From JACMLD01 sp038207265 (GTDB taxonomy: Bacteria > Bacteroidota > Bacteroidia > Chitinophagales > Chitinophagaceae): 64,000 nucleotides of DNA. Of the stretch, positions 1 through 7,729 are shown piece after piece. The stretch spans positions 62,001 through 126,000 of the forward strand of contig JBBQZZ010000012.1 of assembly GCA_038207265.1 (NCBI GenBank). Reading direction: 5' to 3'. Made by a program: the position numbers and the translations under genes. Below the pieces are notes generated by a model. It saw only the letters and a program-made list of their open reading frames with translations. It did no database searches and was not told where the DNA came from. Numbering within the stretch: the first letter of the stretch is position 1; each line of letters begins with the position of its first letter.

Positions 1-451
1 CATTTTGCAACTGTTCATACCTTATATCTTTTTGGTTATCGCTTAAATGGACGCTCCATTTATAAAGGCTGGTAATAAATAACATAATTGTCAGCCACAT
101 AAACCAGCGGCCAAAAACTATCTTGTAAAAAAGTTTTGCATCCTGTTCAGGAAATAGCAAAATCTGAAACTTTTTGGTCGCATTTTTTTGCTGACTGGCT
201 GTTCTCAATTGCATATCATTAATCCCATTCTTAATAATTTCTTCGATAGACTTTGTGCCAATTGGCGGGCTTATAATTTTAAGGTTTTGCAACCCTTCAT
301 TAAAACTATTAACTGTAACGGTTAACTGGTTAATTGCGGCAACCTGGTCGTCACTAATTTTGTTTGCATTCTGCTGTACCTGTAGCATTTCTTTCAACAC
401 AAGTTCCAACGTATCTTTTTCCTGTTCCTCCATTTTTTTCACTGCCCCCAT
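1..451 (-). CDS. Mobilisation-module membrane protein, partial
   Basis: An open frame starts at the ATG at 449-451 and runs without a stop to the left edge, giving 150 codons with the C-terminus missing. The first hundred residues are polar and helix-prone (it begins MGAVKKMEEQEKDTLELVLK). One hydrophobic segment follows near residues 107-122 (WFMWLTIMLFITSLY). It lies 30 bp downstream of the relaxase gene on the same strand, so it is probably the last visible member of the mobilisation operon. I do not recognise the family. A role in anchoring the relaxosome or coupling it to the membrane is only an inference from position and from the single helix. Confidence 0.6.
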   Translation of the reverse strand, partial: MGAVKKMEEQEKDTLELVLKEMLQVQQNANKISDDQVAAINQLTVTVNSFNEGLQNLKIISPPIGTKSIEEIIKNGINDMQLRTASQQKNATKKFQILLFPEQDAKLFYKIVFGRWFMWLTIMLFITSLYKWSVHLSDNQKDIRYEQLQN

Positions 452-481
452 AAGATTCTTTTTTATTATTTAATAGTGTTG

Positions 482-1492
482 TTAGAGATGATGTCTCTGC
501 CGTTTTTTCTGTTTCATTTTTCTGAGTAATTCATGAGGTAATTGGTCAGGGATTTGGTCAGGCTTCATGACTAGAGTAATCAGCTCAGCAATTTGTTTTT
601 GCAAGTCGATAACAGGCTCCCTTTCATACCCATTAAATTTGATGTCGCCTGGAATTATTTTTTCAGTTAAAGCTTGTGATCTTCTAATGTTCTGGTATTG
701 CTGTTTTGGAGATAATTCCGGCTGATTTAATTTTAATAATTCCTTGACTGCAAGCTCTTGTTTTAAGGCCAAGATTTTTTCAATTTTCATCAAAGAAAAA
801 CCCGCTTCACTACCCTTTATTTTTACTTTTTTATCATCAATAAAAGAGATGCCCCGGCCCTTTAAAACCTGGTATCCCAGCCCTTTCATTTTTTGCTCAA
901 ACTCGTTGTAGTTTCTCGACTGTTTTAAAGTCTGCTGAATATCTGTTTTTAACTGCTCCTTCCGAACGTCCTGCCGGGGAATTAACCGCTGTTCTTTGGA
1001 TAAAAATTGCCGTGGGCTAAGTACCTGTTTAAGTTCAAATTTCAGTTCCATTTTACGGCAATACGAAGCTATTTTTTGGAAGTTCCGGCTGTCGCTGACA
1101 GTTCTTTTATCGTAGCCCACCCGGTTGGCCACAATATGCAAATGCTGGTGATTGGTATCCCGGTGATGGATGACTATATACTGGTTGTTTTCAAATCCCA
1201 TATCCTTTGCACAATCCTGGCACATTTCCATCAGTTTATCTTTGGATAATTGTTCTCCCGGCGAAAGACTTAATGTAATATGTAAAACAGGTTTTGAAAG
1301 CTTTGGATTTAAGTGCCTGACCTCGTTAAATTGCTGTATCAATTCTTTCTGGTTACCGTAGCATTGGTTGAACAGCAGAATCTCTGCCCTGTTCTTCATT
1401 GCCAGTTCTTGTTTTTGATCCGGTAGCTTATCATTCAGGCAATACAGCAAGCAGCCTTTAAAGGATTTCCCTATTGCAATTTTACCGATCAT
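482..1492 (-). CDS. Relaxase / mobilisation nuclease (MobA-like)
   Basis: A 336-aa protein of the relaxase/mobilisation nuclease family, which nicks one strand at oriT and pilots it during conjugal transfer. The start MIGKIAIGKSFKGCLLYCL is typical of Bacteroidota relaxases and holds a candidate catalytic Tyr. The metal-binding histidine motif is clear near residues 110-120 (HHRDTNHQHLHIVANRVGYD). The C-terminal half is basic and helical, as in relaxases of small mobilisable elements with no helicase domain. The first codons overlap the end of the upstream MobC gene by 11 bp, so translation is probably coupled. No conjugative pore genes are visible, so the element would need help from another element to transfer. 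Confidence 0.9.
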   Translation of the reverse strand: MIGKIAIGKSFKGCLLYCLNDKLPDQKQELAMKNRAEILLFNQCYGNQKELIQQFNEVRHLNPKLSKPVLHITLSLSPGEQLSKDKLMEMCQDCAKDMGFENNQYIVIHHRDTNHQHLHIVANRVGYDKRTVSDSRNFQKIASYCRKMELKFELKQVLSPRQFLSKEQRLIPRQDVRKEQLKTDIQQTLKQSRNYNEFEQKMKGLGYQVLKGRGISFIDDKKVKIKGSEAGFSLMKIEKILALKQELAVKELLKLNQPELSPKQQYQNIRRSQALTEKIIPGDIKFNGYEREPVIDLQKQIAELITLVMKPDQIPDQLPHELLRKMKQKKRQRHHL

Positions 1493-1880
1493 TTAGTGAG
1501 TTTTTTATTGCTTCAGCAAGCTTTTTCAAATCCCTGGATTGCACTTCCAAACCGGCTCTTTCCAGTGCATCCAATTGTTCAATTCCGTTCCTTTTTTTGG
1601 CGATTTGATTGAGGTTAGCAGCCAGGTGATTCAGTGTTCCGGTGAACTGCAAAATTTCTAACGGAATGGATTTTTCCGGTCTGTCAATTTTTCCGGTCAG
1701 TCCCATTTCACGTAAATATTCTGAAACAGAAAGGTTCGCCGTTTTTGCTTTTTCTTCTATTTCCTTTCTTTCACTCAAAGAACATTTAATGGCCAGCAAT
1801 TGGTCTTTTTTTACGTCCTTTCTGGGACGGCCTCCTTTGTTTTTGGTATGTGTTTTAGCCTCTCCCATTATCTTTCTCAC
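1482..1880 (-). CDS. MobC-like mobilisation accessory protein
   Basis: A 132-aa basic protein with the C-terminal signature of the bacterial MobC family (TGTLNHLAANLNQIAKKRNG). MobC proteins help relaxases open or recognise oriT. The N-terminus is rich in Lys and Arg (KNKGGRPRKDVKKDQ) and the middle looks like a ribbon-helix-helix region (KCSLSERKEIEEKAKTANLS). The start could be residue 1 or Met5. The gene precedes and overlaps the relaxase gene, the usual order. The inverted repeats immediately upstream (1896-1986) are a plausible oriT for this pair. Confidence 0.85.
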   Translation of the reverse strand: MRKIMGEAKTHTKNKGGRPRKDVKKDQLLAIKCSLSERKEIEEKAKTANLSVSEYLREMGLTGKIDRPEKSIPLEILQFTGTLNHLAANLNQIAKKRNGIEQLDALERAGLEVQSRDLKKLAEAIKNSLNDR

Positions 1881-1889
1881 TGTTTAGTT

Positions 1890-1990
1890 TTTTGAATCCC
1901 GCTGGTAAGCGGGATGAGAAAAACTGCCTTCCGAATGCGCCAGCATGAGGAAGCCAGCGTTTCGGTTTAACCGAAACATAGCTGGCTACT
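1890..1990. other. Candidate oriT: nested inverted repeats
   Basis: Between the primase-like gene and mobC lie two strong dyads. The first pairs ATCCCGCT (1896-1903) with AGCGGGAT (1908-1915) around a 4-base loop. The second pairs GTTTCGGTT (1959-1967) with AACCGAAAC (1969-1977) around one base, and is flanked by GCCAGC (1953-1958) and GCTGGC (1981-1986). Transfer origins of small mobilisable elements usually sit directly upstream of their mob genes and contain such repeats beside the nick site. The structure is seen in the sequence; the oriT role is inferred. A terminator or repressor site is the alternative. Confidence 0.5.
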
Positions 1991-1995
1991 GAAAT

Positions 1996-2949
1996 TTAAA
2001 AATGTCTTCCTAATCTCTTGCTTTGTCTTTGTCGAGGTTCCTGTTGTCTTATGAGATATTCGTTTAAGTCTTTATATTTTTTATAGTAGTGGCTTTGGTC
2101 AATGTATTTTTTTGACCATTGCAATGCTGTTTGAGTAAATTTTATTCCTGCTGAATCCCTGTCTAAAAAAAGATGAACATGTTCGTGTTGCTCCATTCTT
2201 TCCCGTTGCTTCTGAAAAAATGAGAGGGAGTTTAGAACCAGAAAATTTGTCAGTGGCGGAGAATCTTGTTTATTGATTGCCTGGTGGGACAGGAAATTAA
2301 AGAAGCCTTCAAAAACATTTAACTGCTCTTTATTGTGCTCAAAAAATGTAACGTCCTTTGGGGAGCTGCTGCCCTTGAAATGGGGGCTTCTTAATTCAAA
2401 TCCTCCGGCATTATTTTGAAAGCCGATTACGGTTCTGGTTTTATCGTATAAAAGGAAGTCAACTTCTTTGCAAAATTTCACTGCAATCGACAAAGGGATA
2501 CGCCTTTTTTCCAGGTATTTTAAAAGCGATATCTCTGATAGTGGTCTTTCCTCCAGAATAGTGATTTTGCTTTCATTTACTGTTTCTTTTTTTTCATCAG
2601 CAAAGGAAGGAGCGGAGGCTGGCAAATTGTGTGTTGGAATCTGCTGGCGAAAAAAGGACGTAGGGATATTTTGATATTGGGATAGATGCTCCAAAAAGTT
2701 ACTTACCGAACAGTTAAAATAAAGTATCCCGAAATCAACCAGCTTGCCACCTTTCCCAATGCCGTGGTCATACCATACGTTCATGCTCCGGTTTACCTTA
2801 AATGAAGGCGTTTTTTCTTCTCGTAACGGCGATAGAAACCAGTAGTCATTGTTTCTGTTTTTTTTGGGGTAATGTCCCAGCGCTGCCAGATAATCTACCA
2901 AATCGATTTGTTTGGCCTCAGCGGCCATTAGTTTTTTCATACACCTCAT
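1996..2949 (-). CDS. Toprim domain protein with degenerate CHC2-like finger
   Basis: A 317-aa protein with a DnaG-like layout. The N-terminal region (about residues 15-75; DYLAALGHYPKK, SPLREEKTPSFKVN, WYDHGIGKGGKLVDF) matches the fold of CHC2 primase zinc fingers. The toprim domain follows, with the metal-binding acidic motif HLFLDRDSAGIKF near residues 255-270. Such proteins accompany mobilisation genes on Bacteroidota elements and may prime replication of the transferred strand. The zinc-binding Cys/His residues of a classical CHC2 finger are not present in the first 75 residues, so this finger probably binds no zinc. It precedes mobC on the same strand with the putative oriT between them. 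The start could also be Met4. Confidence 0.8.
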   Translation of the reverse strand: MRCMKKLMAAEAKQIDLVDYLAALGHYPKKNRNNDYWFLSPLREEKTPSFKVNRSMNVWYDHGIGKGGKLVDFGILYFNCSVSNFLEHLSQYQNIPTSFFRQQIPTHNLPASAPSFADEKKETVNESKITILEERPLSEISLLKYLEKRRIPLSIAVKFCKEVDFLLYDKTRTVIGFQNNAGGFELRSPHFKGSSSPKDVTFFEHNKEQLNVFEGFFNFLSHQAINKQDSPPLTNFLVLNSLSFFQKQRERMEQHEHVHLFLDRDSAGIKFTQTALQWSKKYIDQSHYYKKYKDLNEYLIRQQEPRQRQSKRLGRHF

Positions 2950-3002
2950 TTTTCATTTTCACAACTAATATCTCACTAACACAAATTCACAAATTATTCT
3001 GT

Positions 3003-3722
3003 TTACAATCCCGGTCTTTTGCGAGGCTTTCTTTGCCGGGAAGCATTTGGGTTAAGATTGGTTTTTTTGGATAGCAGGATCTTTGCTTGGTCAGGCTTAA
3101 AAACAAGGGCGGTATTTTCTACTGCTTTTCTGAGCCTGCTTTCCATTTCCTTCAAAGAAATTTCCCTAGTTAAAAAACTAATTTTTTCTTCCTTGTTAAA
3201 ATCATTAAAATAGAGCAGGGCATTATATGCCATCTGTACATTTACATCGGGGTATTTTTGCACAAACCCTTCAGTGATTTTTTGCAATGGCAGTTGTTCC
3301 AGGAGAAAATGCATATCCATAAAATCTTTTAACCGGGTTCCACTATGCAAAATTGCGTTTAATTTCATGGCGCCAATATCCTGAAGCGAGAGCATTCTTA
3401 TTCCATCCACGTTTTCAACCTTATATAATAATGGATACTGATGGGTAATCATATCCACCTTAATTCCATTAATAAAACAAAATATGCCGTTCTTTAAGGT
3501 CTTAATATTTCCAGTATTGTAGGTTTGGGCTAAATGACGGCTGAGGTAAAGAGAATCAAAATTCCGGTCAGTGAATAGGTCAATATCCACCGAGATGCGG
3601 TGACCCAATTTCAGGGAAAGTGCAGTGCCGCCTACGAGGTTAAAAGAACCCAACTCTTTATCCTTAATCAATTCTTTAATCAGATCCAGTGTCCCGGCCT
3701 CGACTGTTTGCGTGTATAACAT
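3003..3722 (-). CDS. Nucleotidyltransferase, AbiEii toxin family
   Basis: A DNA-polymerase-beta-like nucleotidyltransferase of the AbiEii/AbiGii toxin family, the toxin half of type IV toxin-antitoxin and abortive-infection pairs. The motif GGTALSLKLGHRISVDIDLF carries the GS/GT turn and the two metal-binding Asp residues (DID). I chose the internal Met at 3722 (MLYTQTVEAGTLDLIKELI) over a start 12 codons upstream because it matches the usual N-terminus and reduces overlap with the partner gene. The partner DUF6922 gene lies upstream and overlaps by about 43 bp. The gene sits beside a mobilisation module, where such systems stabilise elements or block phage. The C-terminus is unusually basic (NASRQRKPRKRPGL). 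Confidence 0.85.
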   Translation of the reverse strand: MLYTQTVEAGTLDLIKELIKDKELGSFNLVGGTALSLKLGHRISVDIDLFTDRNFDSLYLSRHLAQTYNTGNIKTLKNGIFCFINGIKVDMITHQYPLLYKVENVDGIRMLSLQDIGAMKLNAILHSGTRLKDFMDMHFLLEQLPLQKITEGFVQKYPDVNVQMAYNALLYFNDFNKEEKISFLTREISLKEMESRLRKAVENTALVFKPDQAKILLSKKTNLNPNASRQRKPRKRPGL

Positions 3723-3994
3723 AACAATTCTTCCTTGCGGAGTGGGAAATATGCGCATACTTCTTCGATGGCATAGTCAGGCAGAAATTTAAGTTCTTTT
3801 TTGAGAACATCAATAACTTGGGTTTTGCCGTAGAACCGAATCATTTCTGTCCATTCTTCGGGTGTGCCTCTCTCAAGAACTCTTTCTATAACAGTAAGAT
3901 ATTCTTTTCTCCATTCTATGTCATCATACCTGAACTCCCAGAACAACCGCCTCGGTAAATCAGGCTTATCTTGTATGGATGCTTTCCTTCCCAT
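3680..3994 (-). CDS. DUF6922 family protein, probable antitoxin partner
   Basis: A 104-aa protein resembling the DUF6922 family (LFWEFRYDDIEWRKEY, VIERVLERGTPEEW, IRFYGKTQVIDVL). Members often sit directly upstream of AbiEii-type nucleotidyltransferases, as here, where the two genes overlap. In type IV systems the upstream gene usually encodes a regulatory antitoxin. This protein has no obvious DNA-binding motif I can name, so the antitoxin role rests on gene order and pairing. It is the first gene of a two-gene unit at the right end of the mobilisation module. Confidence 0.75.
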   Translation of the reverse strand: MGRKASIQDKPDLPRRLFWEFRYDDIEWRKEYLTVIERVLERGTPEEWTEMIRFYGKTQVIDVLKKELKFLPDYAIEEVCAYFPLRKEELLCYTRKQSRPGHWI

Positions 3995-4410
3995 TTTTTA
4001 AAGTTACAAAATCTATTTTTAGCTCTAAAATTTGAAATATTTGTCTTCCTTAATTTAGCCGCTTTACTACCTAACATAAGTGGCTGATACTAAGCAACAA
4101 TATTTGCCAGTCTCTGTAAATCCATGATAAATAAGTTCGAAAATTGTACAGGGAGGGCGACTCAAAGGACAAGTTGGAATTACTTCCGCTTGTCCTGTTT
4201 TTATTTTCGCTCTAAACCTCACCCATACTGTATATCAGACGAACGGCTTCATTGATGCGATTCGTTCGTAATGAAAATCCATCGAAAGTCATTTTTTCGG
4301 GATACAGCTAACTAATTACCTATCGTTTCTTTTCAATAGCTCTTGTTTCCTGAACATAATCAAACTTGAAGAGTTTATTTACTCCTTTATTCCGGAATTG
4401 GGAAAAATAA
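3995..4410. other. Gene-free junction between mobilisation module and NO island
   Basis: About 415 bp with no convincing reading frame. It holds a strong hairpin (4166-4196) and a second dyad pairing ACGAACG (4239-4245) with CGTTCGT (4263-4269). It separates the mobilisation/AbiE block from the NO-response operon and may contain the end of the mobile element. I could not identify a direct repeat, tRNA end or integrase site. Confidence 0.5.
4166..4207 (+). terminator. Terminator-like hairpin with T tract
   Basis: AGGACAAG (4166-4173) pairs with CTTGTCCT (4189-4196). A nested GGAA/TTCC pairing lies inside, and GTTTTTATTTT follows. The T tract is on the plus strand, yet no plus-strand gene precedes it, so it may end an unseen transcript or be an element-end structure. 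Confidence 0.5.
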
Positions 4411-4842
4411 TCAACCCATCAGGTAAGCCAATCCATCGTTTACAGTTTCACATAAATCATTTACCTTCTTTTGCTGGCACATTGCTTTAAATTGATCCCT
4501 TATAACTTTATATTCGTTATGTATAGGGCATGGGTGAGTGGCAGAGCATTTGCTTAATCCGAGCCCGCATTGATCAAAAACCTCTTTCCCATCAATGGCA
4601 TCGATAGTTTTAATGATTGCCTGGTTTTTTTGTTTTTCAGAGATATAAAATCCACCAGTTGGACCCTTCGCACTATTAATTAGCTCTTCTTTAACCAGCG
4701 TTTGCAGCATTTTGCCAACAGAGTGTTCGCTGGCATTAATAAATTCCGCAATTTCTATAATACTGGCTTTCTCTCCCGATTCAAATTTTGAAGCAAGGAA
4801 TATCACCGCTTTAATGGCTGTTTTGCAAGTAAGACTAAGCAT
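4411..4842 (-). CDS. Rrf2 family regulator, NsrR-like
   Basis: A 143-aa Rrf2-family repressor. The winged helix-turn-helix occupies the N-terminal half (SIIEIAEFINASEHSVGKML, then the wing GPTGGFYIS). Three cysteines at residues 92, 99 and 105 (CGLGLSKCSATHPCPIH) have the C-x6-C-x5-C layout that binds an Fe-S cluster in NsrR and IscR. NsrR proteins lose DNA binding when NO attacks the cluster. It is the last gene of the ric operon and directly abuts the DUF59 gene. The perfect palindrome at 10522-10549 over the operon promoter is its most likely operator, giving autoregulated NO response. It resembles the second Rrf2 protein at 21421-21864 in the cysteine motif. Confidence 0.88.
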   Translation of the reverse strand: MLSLTCKTAIKAVIFLASKFESGEKASIIEIAEFINASEHSVGKMLQTLVKEELINSAKGPTGGFYISEKQKNQAIIKTIDAIDGKEVFDQCGLGLSKCSATHPCPIHNEYKVIRDQFKAMCQQKKVNDLCETVNDGLAYLMG

Positions 4843-5172
4843 TTATTGTTCGTTTAAATATTTACGTCCTTCGGCTGAAATCATTTCATGATTCCAGGGT
4901 GGATCAAAGATTAATTCTATTACAGGTTCGTATTCAGGGAAGCTTAATTTCAAATTTTCTTGCACAGCATTAGTTATAGATTCCCCCATCGGACAAAATT
5001 GTGTGGTAAGTGTCATTGAGCAATAAATCTTCTTTTCACTTTCATCAAAGTCCAATTGATAGATCAAACCCAAATCCACAATATTCAACCCTATTTCCGG
5101 GTCCATTATATTCTGCAGGCCTGCCAATGCCACCGTGCATTGAATGGTATTATTTGTAATTACATTCATCAT
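4843..5172 (-). CDS. DUF59 / MIP18-like Fe-S assembly protein (SufT/PaaD type)
   Basis: A 109-aa protein of the DUF59/MIP18 family, which helps deliver Fe-S clusters to target proteins. The core DPEIGLNIVDLGLIYQLD and the motif TTQFCPMG with its conserved Cys are present, followed by LIFDPPWNHEMIS. It overlaps the upstream membrane-protein gene by 23 bp and abuts the Rrf2 gene downstream. In an operon that begins with the Fe-S repair protein Ric, a role in rebuilding NO-damaged clusters, possibly including that of the adjacent Rrf2 sensor, is a reasonable inference. Confidence 0.85.
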   Translation of the reverse strand: MMNVITNNTIQCTVALAGLQNIMDPEIGLNIVDLGLIYQLDFDESEKKIYCSMTLTTQFCPMGESITNAVQENLKLSFPEYEPVIELIFDPPWNHEMISAEGRKYLNEQ

Positions 5173-6460
5173 AAGAAGCGGGTTTATGCATCAGAAGTTT
5201 TATTACATTCCAGTTATACAATAAAGAAGTGAGTAATAATAATGTAGAAGCAATTTGTAAAACAATGGCCGAATGAAGTAAAATACCTGTAGTAAACAAA
5301 ACAAAACCCAGGATATAAAAAACACTCATCCATTTAAAAATCCTATTGCTAAATAAATCTTTTGGATTGGGGGTTTTACCTTTTCCAGCTAAGCGATGAT
5401 ATACTTTATTCCATACAATAAAAGGCAAGGTTTTAAAAGTCATGCCTAAAATGATGGCAGTAATCCAGCCAAAAAAAATAATAAACCCGTAGGTTATTAT
5501 GAGATTGACATTTTCTTTTGGAGACAGTATTAATAGAGCTATAATAATTACAAGAATAATTAAAGGCAACATCATCATCAATACAGACAACAAAGAAACT
5601 TTCATTTGTTCATCCACTTTTTTGCGAATGCGCTGCCGGTACGATTTCAAACAGAAATTAGCAAACAATACAATGGATGCAGCCACAGCCAGTAATGGGA
5701 TACTAAACAAAAATTTACTGGCTGCATATAAAAAGATAAAGACGAAAGCCAATAGACCTGCATTTATTAAACCATAAATCCACCAGAGTAACTGCATGTT
5801 GCTGTACTTAGAAATTAGGAACATTGGAATCAGACGGGAACCAACTCCCATTACCAGTAATAAAAACCAGCCAACAATACCAATATGTGCATGTAATGGC
5901 AGATAATCCAGTGAATCTTTAGGCAGTAAGGGCTCAGTAAAGTTGCAGAGCACAAGGAGACCAACAATTGCAGTAGCCAATAACCACAATGCAGCGGTAA
6001 AAATAAAAAAGGCATGCACGTTTTCCTGTTTGCTTTTTGCCATACTTATCGCAAGATTTATCAGATAAGTAATGATGGCTAAGATGATTAATATGCCCCC
6101 ACACTGGGTATACAAGCCCATGTCAAAAAAATAAAAACCATAGATCAATAGAGGGATACCAATCGCAGCTAAAGTAAAGGAAGCATAGGCCAGTTTATTG
6201 CTGTACAATTTACCTTCAATTAATACCGGCACCAATTGATGGCTGGCACCCAGGATCATCATAGTGCACCAGCCAAGCGCCATAATATGTGTAATAGCTA
6301 ATGTGTGCGGAAGAAAATAATGGCTGGTAATATCACTTGCAGATAACAATAAAAGAATAGTGGCAATAAGAAAAGCAATAGCGGCATAGCCATAAAATGG
6401 TAGTACAACTTTCCAGGAAGTGGTCTTTGTGGTTTCAGTATTACCGGCTGTTGAAAACAT
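5150..6460 (-). CDS. Polytopic membrane protein, NnrS/haem-copper-oxidase-like
   Basis: A 436-aa integral membrane protein with about twelve hydrophobic segments. Conserved-looking histidines lie within helices (HYFLPHTLAITHIMALGW, ILGASHQLVPV, LHAHIGIVGWFLL), a pattern reminiscent of haem-binding proteins related to NnrS or to subunit I of haem-copper oxidases. Proteins of this kind are common in NO-response clusters of Bacteroidota, but their activity is not established. It lies between the DUF2249 and DUF59 genes with 1-bp and overlapping junctions. I infer a membrane role in NO tolerance, perhaps haem-dependent; the precise family assignment is uncertain. Confidence 0.65.
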   Translation of the reverse strand: MFSTAGNTETTKTTSWKVVLPFYGYAAIAFLIATILLLLSASDITSHYFLPHTLAITHIMALGWCTMMILGASHQLVPVLIEGKLYSNKLAYASFTLAAIGIPLLIYGFYFFDMGLYTQCGGILIILAIITYLINLAISMAKSKQENVHAFFIFTAALWLLATAIVGLLVLCNFTEPLLPKDSLDYLPLHAHIGIVGWFLLLVMGVGSRLIPMFLISKYSNMQLLWWIYGLINAGLLAFVFIFLYAASKFLFSIPLLAVAASIVLFANFCLKSYRQRIRKKVDEQMKVSLLSVLMMMLPLIILVIIIALLILSPKENVNLIITYGFIIFFGWITAIILGMTFKTLPFIVWNKVYHRLAGKGKTPNPKDLFSNRIFKWMSVFYILGFVLFTTGILLHSAIVLQIASTLLLLTSLLYNWNVIKLLMHKPASYDECNYK

Positions 6461-6461
6461 A

Positions 6462-7277
6462 TCAATCTTTATAAATCAACAAATGTACTTCTGCATCGCT
6501 GATTTCTTTGATGCGATAGCTGAACTGCTGTTCCTCCAGTTCGGGTAAAAGGAAGACAGGAATACGTTTATGGTAGACAAACAGGGCTTTATCCTTCGGT
6601 AATATTTCTACTGCATCCAGTATAGTGTGCATGGGCAAAGGCATCTCTAATGCTCTTACGTCAATGGTTTCAAGGTTACCTTTAAAACGATTCAAAATTT
6701 CATCCCATCCCTTTGAGTAATCGGTTGCTTTTTTTTCAGCTACCAGAATAATATCGCTTTTTTTATAAAAATAAGTGTTCACTAATTCATCACTGATAGG
6801 TTCGGCATAGGATTCAAAACCTTGTTTGCCGAGCAAGTGCATTAATGGAGTGGGTTCAAAACTATTGATGATTTTAAGTACAGAACCTGTTTCCAAAACC
6901 TTTACTTTTTTTACAATAATGTCAAGCGGATCTTTACCCGATTCAATAACAGGACGTACATCCAACTCAACAATTTTATCAGCAGCAATATTTCTCATAA
7001 ATGCCGGAACAGGCTTATTTTCATTCTTGGTTCCCGTTAAAACCGCTTCTTTGTCAATTTCAAAACCCAATGGCTGCAACTTCTTGAAAAAATCATCCAC
7101 ACTGCAACCTCCGATTTTTGAGGCCATAATGATGCTGGTTCTTGCGGCTATCACTTTGCGCAATATCGGGTTCCTCAACTTTGTGAATTTGGGTGATATA
7201 CTTACAATAGCTTCAAGTGCATCAGCATTATGCTTTAGTAAGCTGGCAATTTTTGTATTGGCGTTAATAGTCATCAT
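6462..7277 (-). CDS. DUF1858-like plus two DUF2249 domains
   Basis: A 271-aa cytoplasmic protein with three parts. Residues 1-75 form a DUF1858-like helical domain (SLLKHNADALEAIVSISPKF, KIGGCSVDDFFKKL). A first DUF2249 domain covers about 95-175 (VELDVRPVIESGKDPLDII, FEPTPLMHLLGKQGFES) and a second about 195-270 (ETIDVRALEMPLPMHTILDA). DUF2249 domains recur beside hemerythrins and denitrification genes; their ligand is not known to me. The gene overlaps the lipoprotein gene by a single base and is one base from the membrane-protein gene. The Ric protein of the same operon carries a further DUF2249-like domain. Confidence 0.8.
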   Translation of the reverse strand: MMTINANTKIASLLKHNADALEAIVSISPKFTKLRNPILRKVIAARTSIIMASKIGGCSVDDFFKKLQPLGFEIDKEAVLTGTKNENKPVPAFMRNIAADKIVELDVRPVIESGKDPLDIIVKKVKVLETGSVLKIINSFEPTPLMHLLGKQGFESYAEPISDELVNTYFYKKSDIILVAEKKATDYSKGWDEILNRFKGNLETIDVRALEMPLPMHTILDAVEILPKDKALFVYHKRIPVFLLPELEEQQFSYRIKEISDAEVHLLIYKD

Positions 7278-7729
7278 TATTCAAAGTATTGAGAAAACAG
7301 TTTGATTTGCTTTTCAATTTCCCCGAAAATTGTTCTGGCATTTTCAATGCTGTCTGCATTTTTAAGTTCTTTTGTTTTGTCCATTAGTGGTTCCAGCCAA
7401 TGGTGCAGGGCTTCATGGTCAGCCCCTTTCATTTTACATTCGCTTACCATTTTATTCAAACCATTCTGTAAGCCAATTGCTGTTTGTGAATAATTTTCAA
7501 GACTTTCTTTTTTTGCAACGGAGATTATTTTTTGCAGTAAATCCACGTTCAATACTGTAGTTGAATCTGCCTTCCACTTAACTCCGTTATTTAAAGCAAG
7601 CCCAGTGACAGAATGTTCAACATGATTTCCGGCGACAGGTTCTGTTCTTATAGTTTTTTCTTTCTCGTTTCTTGCATTACAAGCCAGCAAGAGACTTGTT
7701 GCCAATAAGATGGTTAGCTTTTGTTTCAT
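7277..7729 (-). CDS. Small lipoprotein of the NO-response operon
   Basis: A 150-aa protein with a lipoprotein signal (MKQKLTILLATSLLLACNAR; lipobox LLAC, Cys17). The mature part is polar and mostly helical (VDLLQKIISVAKKESLENYS, HHWLEPLMDKTKELKNAD). It overlaps the NDH-2 gene by 53 bp. I do not recognise a named family. Its place between the quinone-reducing NADH dehydrogenase and the DUF2249 gene suggests a periplasmic accessory role, but nothing in the sequence fixes a function. Confidence 0.7.
   Translation of the reverse strand: MKQKLTILLATSLLLACNARNEKEKTIRTEPVAGNHVEHSVTGLALNNGVKWKADSTTVLNVDLLQKIISVAKKESLENYSQTAIGLQNGLNKMVSECKMKGADHEALHHWLEPLMDKTKELKNADSIENARTIFGEIEKQIKLFSQYFE

Noticed and set aside
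255..473. 72-aa plus-strand open frame at the left edge
   Set aside because: It is the antisense shadow of the minus-strand mobilisation-module protein, whose frame is continuous and has a sensible membrane segment.
4120..4165. GTTCGA-like sequence as the end of a tRNA or an attachment site
   Set aside because: No acceptor stem, T-loop or cloverleaf can be folded and there is no CCA end.
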